From contig SEEL01000027.1 in NCBI GenBank assembly GCA_004144345.1, positions 1 through 44,364 of the forward strand: a DNA stretch of 44,364 nucleotides, read 5' to 3'. The DNA is from Hyphomicrobiales bacterium (GTDB lineage Bacteria > Pseudomonadota > Alphaproteobacteria > Rhizobiales > Devosiaceae). The notes under the pieces are model-generated. The model was not told where the DNA came from, made no database searches, and saw only the letters and a program-made list of their open reading frames with translations. Made by a program: the position numbers and the translations under genes. Numbering within the stretch: position 1 is the first letter of the stretch; each line of letters starts with the position of its first letter. Shown here one piece after another: positions 17,935 through 24,505 of this stretch.

Positions 17935-18473
17935 TGCTGGTGCTGGTGGTGGGACCGTCGGGCGCGGGCAAGGATACGCTGATCAATGCCGCCAAGGCGG
18001 CGTTGCAGGACGACCGGCGCTTCGTCTTTCCGCGCCGCGTGGTGACGCGCGAGGCCGTGGCGGCGCTCGAAGACCATGAATCGGTGACGGCAGAAGAATT
18101 CGCCCTGCGCGAGCAACATGGAGCCTATGCGCTGAGCTGGGAGGCGCATGGCCTCCGCTATGGCCTGCCGGCGAGCATTGCGGGCGACATCGCGGCAAAG
18201 CGCGTGGTGGTGATGAACGGTTCGCGCCGGATGATTCCGCTGGCGCTGGAGCGCTTCCCCGGCACCCGGGTGGTGCTGGTCGAGGCGACGCCGGAGGTGC
18301 GCGCGGCGCGGCTCGGCGGGCGGGGCCGCGAGAGTGCCGAAGAGATCGAGGCCCGCCTTAGGCGCGAGGTCGACACGCCCATGGCGGGCGCCATCCGGGT
18401 CGACAATTCGGGGACGCGCGAGGCGGGAGAAGCCCGTTTTATCGCTGTTCTCACGGAATTCGCCGCTTTTTGA
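17934..18473 (+). CDS. phnN: Ribose 1,5-bisphosphate phosphokinase
   Basis: P-loop kinase of 179 residues related to guanylate kinase; it converts ribose 1,5-bisphosphate to PRPP, the last step of phosphonate breakdown by the C-P lyase route. Walker A is GPSGAGKDT (7-15, Lys13). RRVVTRE at about 30-37 and YALSWEAHGLRYGLP are characteristic of PhnN. The ATG overlaps the phnM stop (TGATG). The ATG directly starts the P-loop strand, so no upstream extension is likely. Confidence 0.93.
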   Translation: MLVLVVGPSGAGKDTLINAAKAALQDDRRFVFPRRVVTREAVAALEDHESVTAEEFALREQHGAYALSWEAHGLRYGLPASIAGDIAAKRVVVMNGSRRMIPLALERFPGTRVVLVEATPEVRAARLGGRGRESAEEIEARLRREVDTPMAGAIRVDNSGTREAGEARFIAVLTEFAAF

Positions 18474-18527
18474 ACCTTTTGCCCCGGCAAGCGTTCTTCG
18501 CCGAATATATCTTTATCCGGGGTTCGC

Positions 18528-18680
18528 GTGGTGAGCAGGAATGGGTTGTACGCGCTGATTGGCGCGTTACTGATCGTGGTGGTGGGGCTGGCCGGCTATA
18601 TGGTGTACCAGCAGTCGCAGGAGCCCTCGCTCGAAATCAAACTCGACAGCAATGGGCTGCAGGTCAACGGCAATGGGTGA
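18528..18680 (+). CDS. Small single-pass membrane protein (50 residues)
   Basis: GTG at 18528 (or 18531) opens a 50-residue frame. It has a short basic start (SRNGLY), one membrane helix (ALIGALLIVVVGLAGYMVY, about 8-26) and a polar tail, SQEPSLEIKLDSNGLQV. The tail looks like a short folded or binding segment outside or inside the membrane; orientation by positive charge would place the N-terminus inside. No function is known to me. The stop overlaps the next frame (ATGGGTGA). The G+C-rich CCGGGG before the GTG is only a weak ribosome site. Confidence 0.6.
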   Translation: MVSRNGLYALIGALLIVVVGLAGYMVYQQSQEPSLEIKLDSNGLQVNGNG

Positions 18681-18909
18681 CCGGCCAGGCTCGAGCCGCG
18701 TGCTCGGGGCGCTGCTGCACGGACTGTCCGCCCAGGGTCAAGGGGGTGTGCCCGCCGATGATCCAAGCCGGCTCATGGCCTATCCCATTCATGGGACGAT
18801 CGACGTTCTTGCCCTTGCCGAGGCCGTTGAAAATGCGCTAGGCGGCACCACCTCAGACGAAGACGAAGCAAAAGATCCGGCGGAACTTAACGCCGCCAAT
18901 GACGGATGA
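18673..18909 (+). CDS. Hypothetical protein coupled to the small membrane protein (78 residues)
   Basis: The ATG at 18673 overlaps the stop of the 50-residue gene by eight bases (ATGGGTGA), suggesting coupled translation. The product has a moderately hydrophobic middle (VLGALLHGLSAQG, then DVLALAEAVENALGG) and an acidic tail (DEDEAKDPAEL). It has no membrane helix. I do not recognise it. It might be a non-coding stretch with an open frame; the overlap and the acidic composition slightly favour a real gene. Confidence 0.45.
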   Translation: MGDRPGSSRVLGALLHGLSAQGQGGVPADDPSRLMAYPIHGTIDVLALAEAVENALGGTTSDEDEAKDPAELNAANDG

Positions 18910-19003
18910 GAATTGCTGGCGGTGGCGACGGGACCACTGCAAAGCGTCAAGGCACTAAGACACTCCTCCCCGGTCTACTCTCCTCCAACCAAGGGCAACC
19001 CCC

Positions 19004-19321
19004 ATGAATCGCAATACCTGGATTATCATCATTGTCGCCGTGATCGTGATCATCGGCCTCATCTGGATTTTCAACCGCGGCACGACGACCACCGTGGTCG
19101 ACACCACGCCGTCCTCGGCCATCTCCTCGAGCGAAGCCCCGGTGGTGAGCTCGTCGGAAGCGCCGCTCGCTTCCTCGGTCGAATCCGCCGTCAGCTCGGT
19201 GGTGAGCTCGGCCGTGTCGGAAGCCTCGTCGGCGATCTCCGAAATCCTGACGCCGTCGTCGGAGACCCCGATGGCCCCGTCCTCGTCGCTGGAACTGACG
19301 ACCTCGTCGTCGGCCCCGTAA
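19004..19321 (+). CDS. Membrane-anchored serine-rich low-complexity protein
   Basis: 105-residue protein with one N-terminal membrane helix (about 6-23, WIIIIVAVIVIIGLIWIF) and a tail of about 80 residues made almost only of Ser, Ala, Val, Glu, Thr and Pro. The SSSEAP unit occurs twice, followed by SSVESAVSS-type repeats. The tail is predicted to be disordered and would lie in the periplasm if the helix acts as a signal anchor. AAGGG lies nine bases before the ATG. A strong intrinsic terminator follows, which supports a real single-gene transcript. The function is unknown; spacer or stalk-like roles are guesses. Confidence 0.75.
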   Translation: MNRNTWIIIIVAVIVIIGLIWIFNRGTTTTVVDTTPSSAISSSEAPVVSSSEAPLASSVESAVSSVVSSAVSEASSAISEILTPSSETPMAPSSSLELTTSSSAP

Positions 19322-19339
19322 AAGCGCCGCAGCTAAACG

Positions 19340-19373
19340 AAACCCCCGCCGGCGACGGCGGGGGTTTTGTTTT
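19340..19373 (+). terminator. Intrinsic terminator of the serine-rich protein gene
   Basis: AAACCCCCGCC (19340-19350) pairs perfectly with 19357-19367 around a six-base loop, and TTTTGTTTT runs to 19373. This is the clearest rho-independent terminator in the window, 19 bases after the stop codon. Confidence 0.9.
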
Positions 19374-19394
19374 GCGCAGATGCCGAGCCCGGGT

Positions 19395-19613
19395 TCAGCC
19401 GGGCGGCGCCTCGGCGTGAAGCGCCGCACCAATGCTGGAGCGGGCTTCCTCGACGGAGCCAAAGGTCTGGCCGTCGAGGGCGAAGGCGGAGAAGCGCACC
19501 GCGAGGAAGCGGTAGCCTTCGGCGGAAGGAACGACCACGCCGAGCGGTTCGCCATCGACCTCAATGGTCACGGGCTTGGCCGCGGGGGGACGCGAGAATG
19601 ACTGATGCTGCAT
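19395..19613 (-). CDS. Hypothetical protein (72 residues)
   Basis: 72-residue protein with KPVTIEVDGEPLGVVVPSAEGYRFLAVRFSAFALDG, which predicts a small beta-rich domain, and a short helix EEARSSIGAAL at the end. GAGG lies eight bases before the ATG. I do not recognise a named family. It faces the serine-rich gene across the shared terminator. The pattern looks like a conserved domain rather than random translation. Confidence 0.6.
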   Translation of the reverse strand: MQHQSFSRPPAAKPVTIEVDGEPLGVVVPSAEGYRFLAVRFSAFALDGQTFGSVEEARSSIGAALHAEAPPG

Positions 19614-19701
19614 GGGACATGCCTCGTGACGGCGCCGATGCCGGCTGCCGGGGTGTTAGCGGAACTGTGAGAAGCTGATGTGACGGCCTGATGGCCCGTG
19701 G

Positions 19702-19791
19702 TCACATTCGCCAGTTTCGGAAACACCCTTTGGAGGCGTGTACGTGTTTGGCTTGCAGTCCGGTGCGGAGTTCGAGCGAAGCGATAATCAT
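19702..19791 (-). CDS. Possible 29-residue small ORF
   Basis: An ATG at 19791 is preceded by AAAGGA at six bases and opens a frame of 29 codons (MIIASLELRTG, ending CFRNWRM). The stop lies inside the GTGAC/GTCAC hairpin. It stands about 90 bases upstream of the 72-residue gene on the same strand and could be a leader peptide or a chance frame. No homologue is known to me. Confidence 0.25.
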   Translation of the reverse strand: MIIASLELRTGLQAKHVHASKGCFRNWRM

Positions 19792-19947
19792 TTCTCGTCC
19801 TTTCCGTTCCGGGCGCCAGAGGCGCCAAGCCTATACCTAGCCGAGATAAGCACAAAAGGCCGATCTGCAAGCTGCCTGGTGGCGAATAGTTCCGCCACCA
19901 GAATCCTATGCGCCCCTTTGCAGCACGGTGCAAGTGGCCGCTGGCGG

Positions 19948-19980
19948 CCGGGCGATCCGACTTTTGGATCGGTCGCCCGG
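19948..19980 (-). terminator. Hairpin after metY, terminator-like
   Basis: CCGGGCG (19948-19954) pairs with CGCCCGG (19974-19980), extended by ATCC/GGAT with a four-base bulge. It begins eight bases after the metY stop on the minus strand. No T run follows, so termination would be weak or need Rho. Confidence 0.4.
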
Positions 19981-19988
19981 TGCCGTGT

Positions 19989-21302
19989 TTACTCCGCCGC
20001 GACGGCGCGCGAGCCAGCCGCTTCGAGCGCCTGTTCGAGGTCGGCGAGGATGTCGTCGATATGCTCGATGCCGATGGCGAGGCGGATATAGCCTTCGGTC
20101 ACGCCGGCACGGACCTGCTCTTCGGGGCTGAGCTGCGAATGCGTGGTAGTCGCCGGATGGATGGCGAGCGAGCGCGCATCGCCGATATTGGCGGCGTGGT
20201 AGAACAGCTTCAGGCTGTCGATGAAGCGGCGGCCTGCCTCGCGGCCGGCATCGAGTTCGAAGCCGAGGAGCGCGCCCTTGCCGCGGGTGAGATATTTCTT
20301 CGCCCGCTCACCCTGGATGCCCGTCTGCAGGCTCGGGTGATTTACCGTGCGAACCTCCGGGCGCTTGGCGAGCCAGGCGGCGACCTTCTCGGCATTTTCG
20401 AAATGCCGGTCGACGCGCAGCGCCAGGGTTTCGAGGCCCTGGATGGTGAGGAACGCGTTGAAGGGCGAGAGCGCCGCGCCATGCGTACGGAGCAGCGTGG
20501 TGCGCGCCTTGAGGATGTAGGCGATGGGACCGAGGGGCTTGGCCGCCTCCACCCACACCGCGCCATGATAAGCCGGGTCGGGCGTGTTGAGCAGCGGCTG
20601 GCGCGCCGGATTGGCAGCCCAGTCGAAATTGCCGCCATCGACGATGATGCCGCCGATCGAGGTGCCATGACCGCCCAGATATTTCGTGGTCGAGTAGACC
20701 ACCACGGCAGCGCCATGCTCGAACGGCCGCACGGTGAGCGGCGCGGCGGTGTTGTCGACGATCAGCGGAATGCCGAGCGGCCGGCCGATGGCGGCGACTT
20801 CGGCGATGGGGAACACCGCGAGCTTGGGATTGGGGAGCGTTTCGGCGTAGAAGGCGCGCGTCTTGTCGTCGATGGCCTTGCGGAAGTTCTCCGGGTCGGA
20901 CGGATCGACGAAGCGCACTTCGATGCCGGCTTCGCGGAAGGTGTTCTTGAACAGATTCCAGGTGCCGCCATAGAGGTCGGTCGAGGCGACGATGTTGTCG
21001 CCGGCGACGGCAAGGTTCTGCAGCGAATAGGCCGAGGCCGACTGGCCGGACGCGACGGCGAGCGCCGCGGCGCCCCCTTCGAGCGCGGCGACGCGCTTTT
21101 CGAGCACATCGGTCGTCGGGTTGCCGAGGCGGGTATAGATGTTGCCCAGTTCCTGCAGCGCAAAGAGGCGCGAGGCGTGGTCGGTGTCCTCGAACTGGAA
21201 CGAGGTGGTCTGGTAGATCGGCACCGCCACGGCGCCGGTGGCCGGGTCGGAACGCCAGCCGGCGTGGAGGCCGAGGGTTTCCGGATTGTTGGTTTTGGTC
21301 AT
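19989..21302 (-). CDS. metY: O-acetylhomoserine aminocarboxypropyltransferase (sulfhydrylase)
   Basis: 437-residue PLP enzyme of the Cys/Met metabolism family that makes homocysteine from O-acetylhomoserine and sulfide. The PLP lysine is Lys207 in YSTTKYLGGHG, Asp183 sits in IVDNTAAP, and the start reads LGLHAGWRSDPATGAVAVPIYQTTSF, typical of MetY. The length of about 430 separates it from the shorter MetZ and MetB enzymes. AAGGAG lies before the ATG. A good sigma70-like promoter stands about 60 bases upstream. I searched by eye for SAM-II and SAM/SAH riboswitch patterns in the leader and saw none. Confidence 0.95.
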   Translation of the reverse strand: MTKTNNPETLGLHAGWRSDPATGAVAVPIYQTTSFQFEDTDHASRLFALQELGNIYTRLGNPTTDVLEKRVAALEGGAAALAVASGQSASAYSLQNLAVAGDNIVASTDLYGGTWNLFKNTFREAGIEVRFVDPSDPENFRKAIDDKTRAFYAETLPNPKLAVFPIAEVAAIGRPLGIPLIVDNTAAPLTVRPFEHGAAVVVYSTTKYLGGHGTSIGGIIVDGGNFDWAANPARQPLLNTPDPAYHGAVWVEAAKPLGPIAYILKARTTLLRTHGAALSPFNAFLTIQGLETLALRVDRHFENAEKVAAWLAKRPEVRTVNHPSLQTGIQGERAKKYLTRGKGALLGFELDAGREAGRRFIDSLKLFYHAANIGDARSLAIHPATTTHSQLSPEEQVRAGVTEGYIRLAIGIEHIDDILADLEQALEAAGSRAVAAE

Positions 21303-21364
21303 TTCCCGCTCCTTGGCTTGATGTGGTCCAAGGCTAGAGGCGGCGGGTGTGGGGAGCGAGGCTT

Positions 21365-21393
21365 ATTCTACCAAATTCGTCTGCTATCGGCAA
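21365..21393 (-). promoter_or_regulatory. Sigma70-like promoter of metY
   Basis: On the minus strand TTGCCG (21393-21388) and TAGAAT (21370-21365) are separated by 17 bases. The expected start point is near 21358, giving a leader of about 55 bases before the metY ATG. Confidence 0.55.
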
Positions 21394-21523
21394 AAAGCCT
21401 GCCCCCGGACCGGCAATCGGCGAAACCCCACAGGGCGCGCTTTTTGGCCGATCAATTAAACGTGAGCTAACTCGCTGAAATTCCTTACGACTTTTGACCT
21501 ATTGCATCGAATCACCGATGGCT

Positions 21524-21537
21524 TGAAATCGATTGCA
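21524..21537. promoter_or_regulatory. LacI-type operator candidate upstream of the LacI-family gene
   Basis: TGAAATCGATTGCA is symmetric except for one pair and has the central CG and TGAAA/TTnCA arms usual for LacI-family operators. It lies 99 bases before the regulator start. A weaker related site, TGCATCGAATCA, is at 21503-21514. Autoregulation is inferred. The remainder of the 333-base gap 21303-21635 shows the metY promoter and no gene. Confidence 0.5.
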
Positions 21538-21635
21538 TAGTCTGTTGATCTAGCTCCAGCGAAGTCACTTGCCCGGTCGGCGTCAAAGCCGGCGGGGGTC
21601 GTGAGGGATGGCCGGGCCTCGCTACGGAGGGGAAA

Positions 21636-22679
21636 TTGTCTGGACTGGAGCCGCGGGAGAAACCCCGGGCAAAGCGTGGTGCGCCCCGTTCGGGCAAGCC
21701 GACGCTGCGTACCATCGCCGAAATGACCGGCCTCGCCATCACGACGATTTCGCGCGCCCTCAACAATGCGCCGGAACTGTCGTCGGAGACGCGCGAGCGC
21801 GTGCAGAAGATCGCGGCCGAAATCGGCTACGTTCCCGACCGCACGGCGCTGCGGCTGAAGACCGGGCGCACCCATGTGGTGAGCCTGATCCTCGACCCGC
21901 ATGACGAAATCCTCAATTTCAGCCAGTCGCTGGTGGCCGGCATCACCTCGGCCTTTCGCGGCACGCCCTATCATCTCGTGATCACGCCGGGCTTCCAGGG
22001 CAACACGCCGCTGGAGCCGATCAACTATGTGCTGCAGAACAAGATGGCCGACGGCGTCATCTTCTCGCGCACCGAGCCGCACGATGCGCGGGTCAAGCTG
22101 CTGCTCGAGAACGACTTCCCCTTCATCTGCCACGGCCGCACCGAGCTGGCGACGCCGCACCCCTATGTCGACTACGACAATTTCGCCTTCGCCTATGCGG
22201 CGGTGAAGCGGCTCCATGCCAAGGGCCGCAAGCATGTGTCGATGATCACGCCGCCGCCGCGCTTCAGCTTTGCGCGGCATCTGCGCGATGGCGTGATGCA
22301 GGCGGCGCGCGAGACCGGAATTGCCTATGAATTCGAGACGCGGGTGACGCTCGACGACAGCGCCGAGGCGATCCGCGAGGCGACCGTGGCGCGCATCGCA
22401 CAGGGCAAGGCGCCCGACGCCTATGTCTGCCCCGGCGACGCCGTGGCGCTCGCGGTGATTGCCGGCATAGCCGATGCGGGCAAGACCATCGGCAGCGACG
22501 CCGATGTGGTGACCAAGCAGATGAGCGGCATCTTCTCGCTGGTGCGTCCCAAGGTCGACGTGATCACCGAAGACATCACGCTGGCCGGCCGGCAGATGGG
22601 CGAATTACTGCTCCGCCGCATCAAGGGCGAGAAGCCCGAAGACCTGCAGCTGCTGCAGGTCCCCGAAATTCCGTTCTAG
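21636..22679 (+). CDS. LacI family transcriptional regulator
   Basis: 347-residue repressor-type protein. The helix-turn-helix is at about 23-44 (LRTIAEMTGLAITTISRALN), followed by the hinge region GYVPDRTALRLKTGRTH, then a periplasmic-binding-protein-like sensor domain to the end. TTG start at 21636 with GGAGGGG four bases upstream. The pattern THVVSLILDPHDEI resembles AglR-type regulators of alpha-glucoside uptake, but no sugar transport gene is adjacent, so the effector and targets are unknown. A LacI-type palindrome upstream suggests self-control. The 3' end overlaps the convergent ABC-F gene by four bases. Confidence 0.92.
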   Translation: MSGLEPREKPRAKRGAPRSGKPTLRTIAEMTGLAITTISRALNNAPELSSETRERVQKIAAEIGYVPDRTALRLKTGRTHVVSLILDPHDEILNFSQSLVAGITSAFRGTPYHLVITPGFQGNTPLEPINYVLQNKMADGVIFSRTEPHDARVKLLLENDFPFICHGRTELATPHPYVDYDNFAFAYAAVKRLHAKGRKHVSMITPPPRFSFARHLRDGVMQAARETGIAYEFETRVTLDDSAEAIREATVARIAQGKAPDAYVCPGDAVALAVIAGIADAGKTIGSDADVVTKQMSGIFSLVRPKVDVITEDITLAGRQMGELLLRRIKGEKPEDLQLLQVPEIPF

Positions 22680-24496
22680 CCCTCGATCTCCTCGCGGATC
22701 ACTTCGAGCGCCAGCCACTCATCCTCGGCTCTCGCCTTGGCGGCTTCGGTCGTGCCCAGCTTGGCTGAGGCATCGGCAAAGCCCTTGGGGTCCTTGCTGT
22801 AGAGTTTGGGATCGGCCAGCAGCTTGTTGAGCCGCACGATCTCGGCATCGAGCTTGGCGATCTCCTTGGGCAGCGTCTCGAGCGCATGCTTCTGCTTGAA
22901 GGAGAGCTTGGCCTTGGGCGTGGGTGCGGCAATGGGCGCCATGGCGACGGTGCGGCCGCCACGCGCCGGCTTGCCGGCCCCCGCTTCGGGCTTGGTGACG
23001 CCGAAGCCGCGCTGATTGACCATGTCGGAATAGCCGCCCGCATATTCGGTCCAGACGCCCTCGCCTTCCGCGACGATGATCGAGGTCGCAACACGATCGA
23101 GGAAATCGCGGTCATGGCTGACGACGATCACCGTGCCGGGATAGTCGCCCAGCATTTCCTGCAGCAGATCGAGCGTTTCGAGATCGAGGTCGTTGGTCGG
23201 CTCGTCGAGCACCAGCACATTCGACGGCAAGGCCAGGAGGCGCGCCAGCGCCAGGCGGCCGCGTTCGCCGCCCGAGAGCTTTTCGACCGCGGTGCGGGCC
23301 TGTTCGGGGCCGAACAGGAAGTCCTTCATGTAGCCCATGACGTGCTTGGGCTGGCCGTTGATGATGAGTGTATCGGAGCCGCCCGCCGTCAGCGCATCCT
23401 TCAGCGTCGAGGTCGGATCGAGCGTGGCGCGGCGCTGGTCGAGGGTCGCCAGATCAAGCTTCGAGCCGAGCCGGACCTTGCCGGAATCGGGTTCCAGTAC
23501 ACCGGTCAGCAGCTTGATCAGCGTGGTTTTGCCCGCGCCATTGGCGCCGACGATGCCGAGCCGGTCGCCGCGAATGATGCGCGTGGTGAAATCGTCGACG
23601 ATCACCCGATCGGCGAAGCTCTTGGAGACGTGCTCGGCCTCGAGCACCATCTTGCCTGACACGTCGGCCTCGGTGACGGTGAGCTTGACGCTCCCCACCT
23701 GCCGCTTCTGGTCGCGGCGCTCCTGCCTGAGGTCGGCCAGCGCGCCGAGGCGGCGGACATTGCGCTTGCGCCGCGCCGTCACGCCATAGGTGATCCAGTG
23801 CTCTTCGCGCACGATCTGGCGGTCGAGCTTGTGGCGCGCCGTCTCCTCTCCCTCGAGCACGGTGTCGCGCCAATCCTCGAAGGCGCCGAAGCCCTTGTTG
23901 AGGCGGCGCGTGGTGCCGCGATCGAGCCAGACGGTCGAACGCGTCAGATCGGCGAGGAAGCGGCGGTCGTGGCTGATGATGATCAGCGCCGAGCGGAGCG
24001 ACGCGAGTTCGGCTTCCAGCCATTCGATGGCGGGCAGGTCGAGATGGTTGGTCGGCTCATCAAGCAGGATGATGTCGGGCTCGGGCGCCAGCACGCGGGC
24101 CAGCGCGGCGCGGCGGGCTTCGCCGCCCGACAAACGCTTCGGGTCTTCGTGCCCGGTGAGGCCCAGATGCTCGAGCAGATATTGCGCGCGATAGGGGTCG
24201 TTGCCCTGCTCGAGCCCCTCGGACGCATAGTCGAGCGTCGTCGCATAGCTCGACAGGTCCGGTTCCTGGGGCAGATAGCGGATCGTCGCCCCCGGCTGCA
24301 GGAAGCGCTTGCCGCCATCGGCCTCGATTTCGCCAGCGGCGATCTTCAGCAGCGTGGATTTGCCAGAACCGTTGCGGCCGACCAGGGCGATCTTGTCGCC
24401 CGGCTGCACCGACAATTCGGCACCGTCGAGCAGCAGGGTCGAACCGAGCGTGAGCTTGATGTTCTGGAGGGCGAGGATAGGCGGAGAAGCGGCCAT
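22676..24496 (-). CDS. ABC-F family ATPase (Uup-like)
   Basis: 606-residue soluble protein with two ABC domains and no membrane part. Domain 1 has Walker A GRNGSGKST (Lys46) and LSGGEARRAALARVLAPEPD with DEPTNHLD; domain 2 has GANGAGKTT and LSGGERGRLALARLL with DEPTNDLD. A linker of charged helices (RRLNKGFGAFEDW to RRLGALADLRQERRDQ) joins them, and the C-terminal 90 residues are rich in Lys and Glu and look like the coiled coil of Uup. Members of the family bind ribosomes or act in DNA-related processes. It lies nine bases after the DUF6311-like gene on the same strand. Confidence 0.93.
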   Translation of the reverse strand: MAASPPILALQNIKLTLGSTLLLDGAELSVQPGDKIALVGRNGSGKSTLLKIAAGEIEADGGKRFLQPGATIRYLPQEPDLSSYATTLDYASEGLEQGNDPYRAQYLLEHLGLTGHEDPKRLSGGEARRAALARVLAPEPDIILLDEPTNHLDLPAIEWLEAELASLRSALIIISHDRRFLADLTRSTVWLDRGTTRRLNKGFGAFEDWRDTVLEGEETARHKLDRQIVREEHWITYGVTARRKRNVRRLGALADLRQERRDQKRQVGSVKLTVTEADVSGKMVLEAEHVSKSFADRVIVDDFTTRIIRGDRLGIVGANGAGKTTLIKLLTGVLEPDSGKVRLGSKLDLATLDQRRATLDPTSTLKDALTAGGSDTLIINGQPKHVMGYMKDFLFGPEQARTAVEKLSGGERGRLALARLLALPSNVLVLDEPTNDLDLETLDLLQEMLGDYPGTVIVVSHDRDFLDRVATSIIVAEGEGVWTEYAGGYSDMVNQRGFGVTKPEAGAGKPARGGRTVAMAPIAAPTPKAKLSFKQKHALETLPKEIAKLDAEIVRLNKLLADPKLYSKDPKGFADASAKLGTTEAAKARAEDEWLALEVIREEIEG

Positions 24497-24505
24497 AGGG
24501 GGATA

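Larger units (their letters stand above)
19614..19988. other. 375-base intergenic region with several hairpins
   Basis: Contains four stems: GTGAC/GTCAC enclosing GGCC/GGCC at 19680-19705, GGCGCC/GGCGCC at 19812-19826, CTGGTGGCG/CGCCACCAG at 19876-19901, and a stem at 19948-19980 after the metY stop. One short open frame with a ribosome site is listed separately. No known RNA family was recognised. Confidence 0.5.

Noticed and set aside
19908-21470. 520-codon plus-strand open frame
   Set aside because: Antisense to metY, whose PLP lysine and family motifs are intact.
21303-21480. SAM riboswitch in front of metY
   Set aside because: Looked for SAM-II and SAM/SAH core words and pairing in the leader and found none; an ordinary promoter explains the region.
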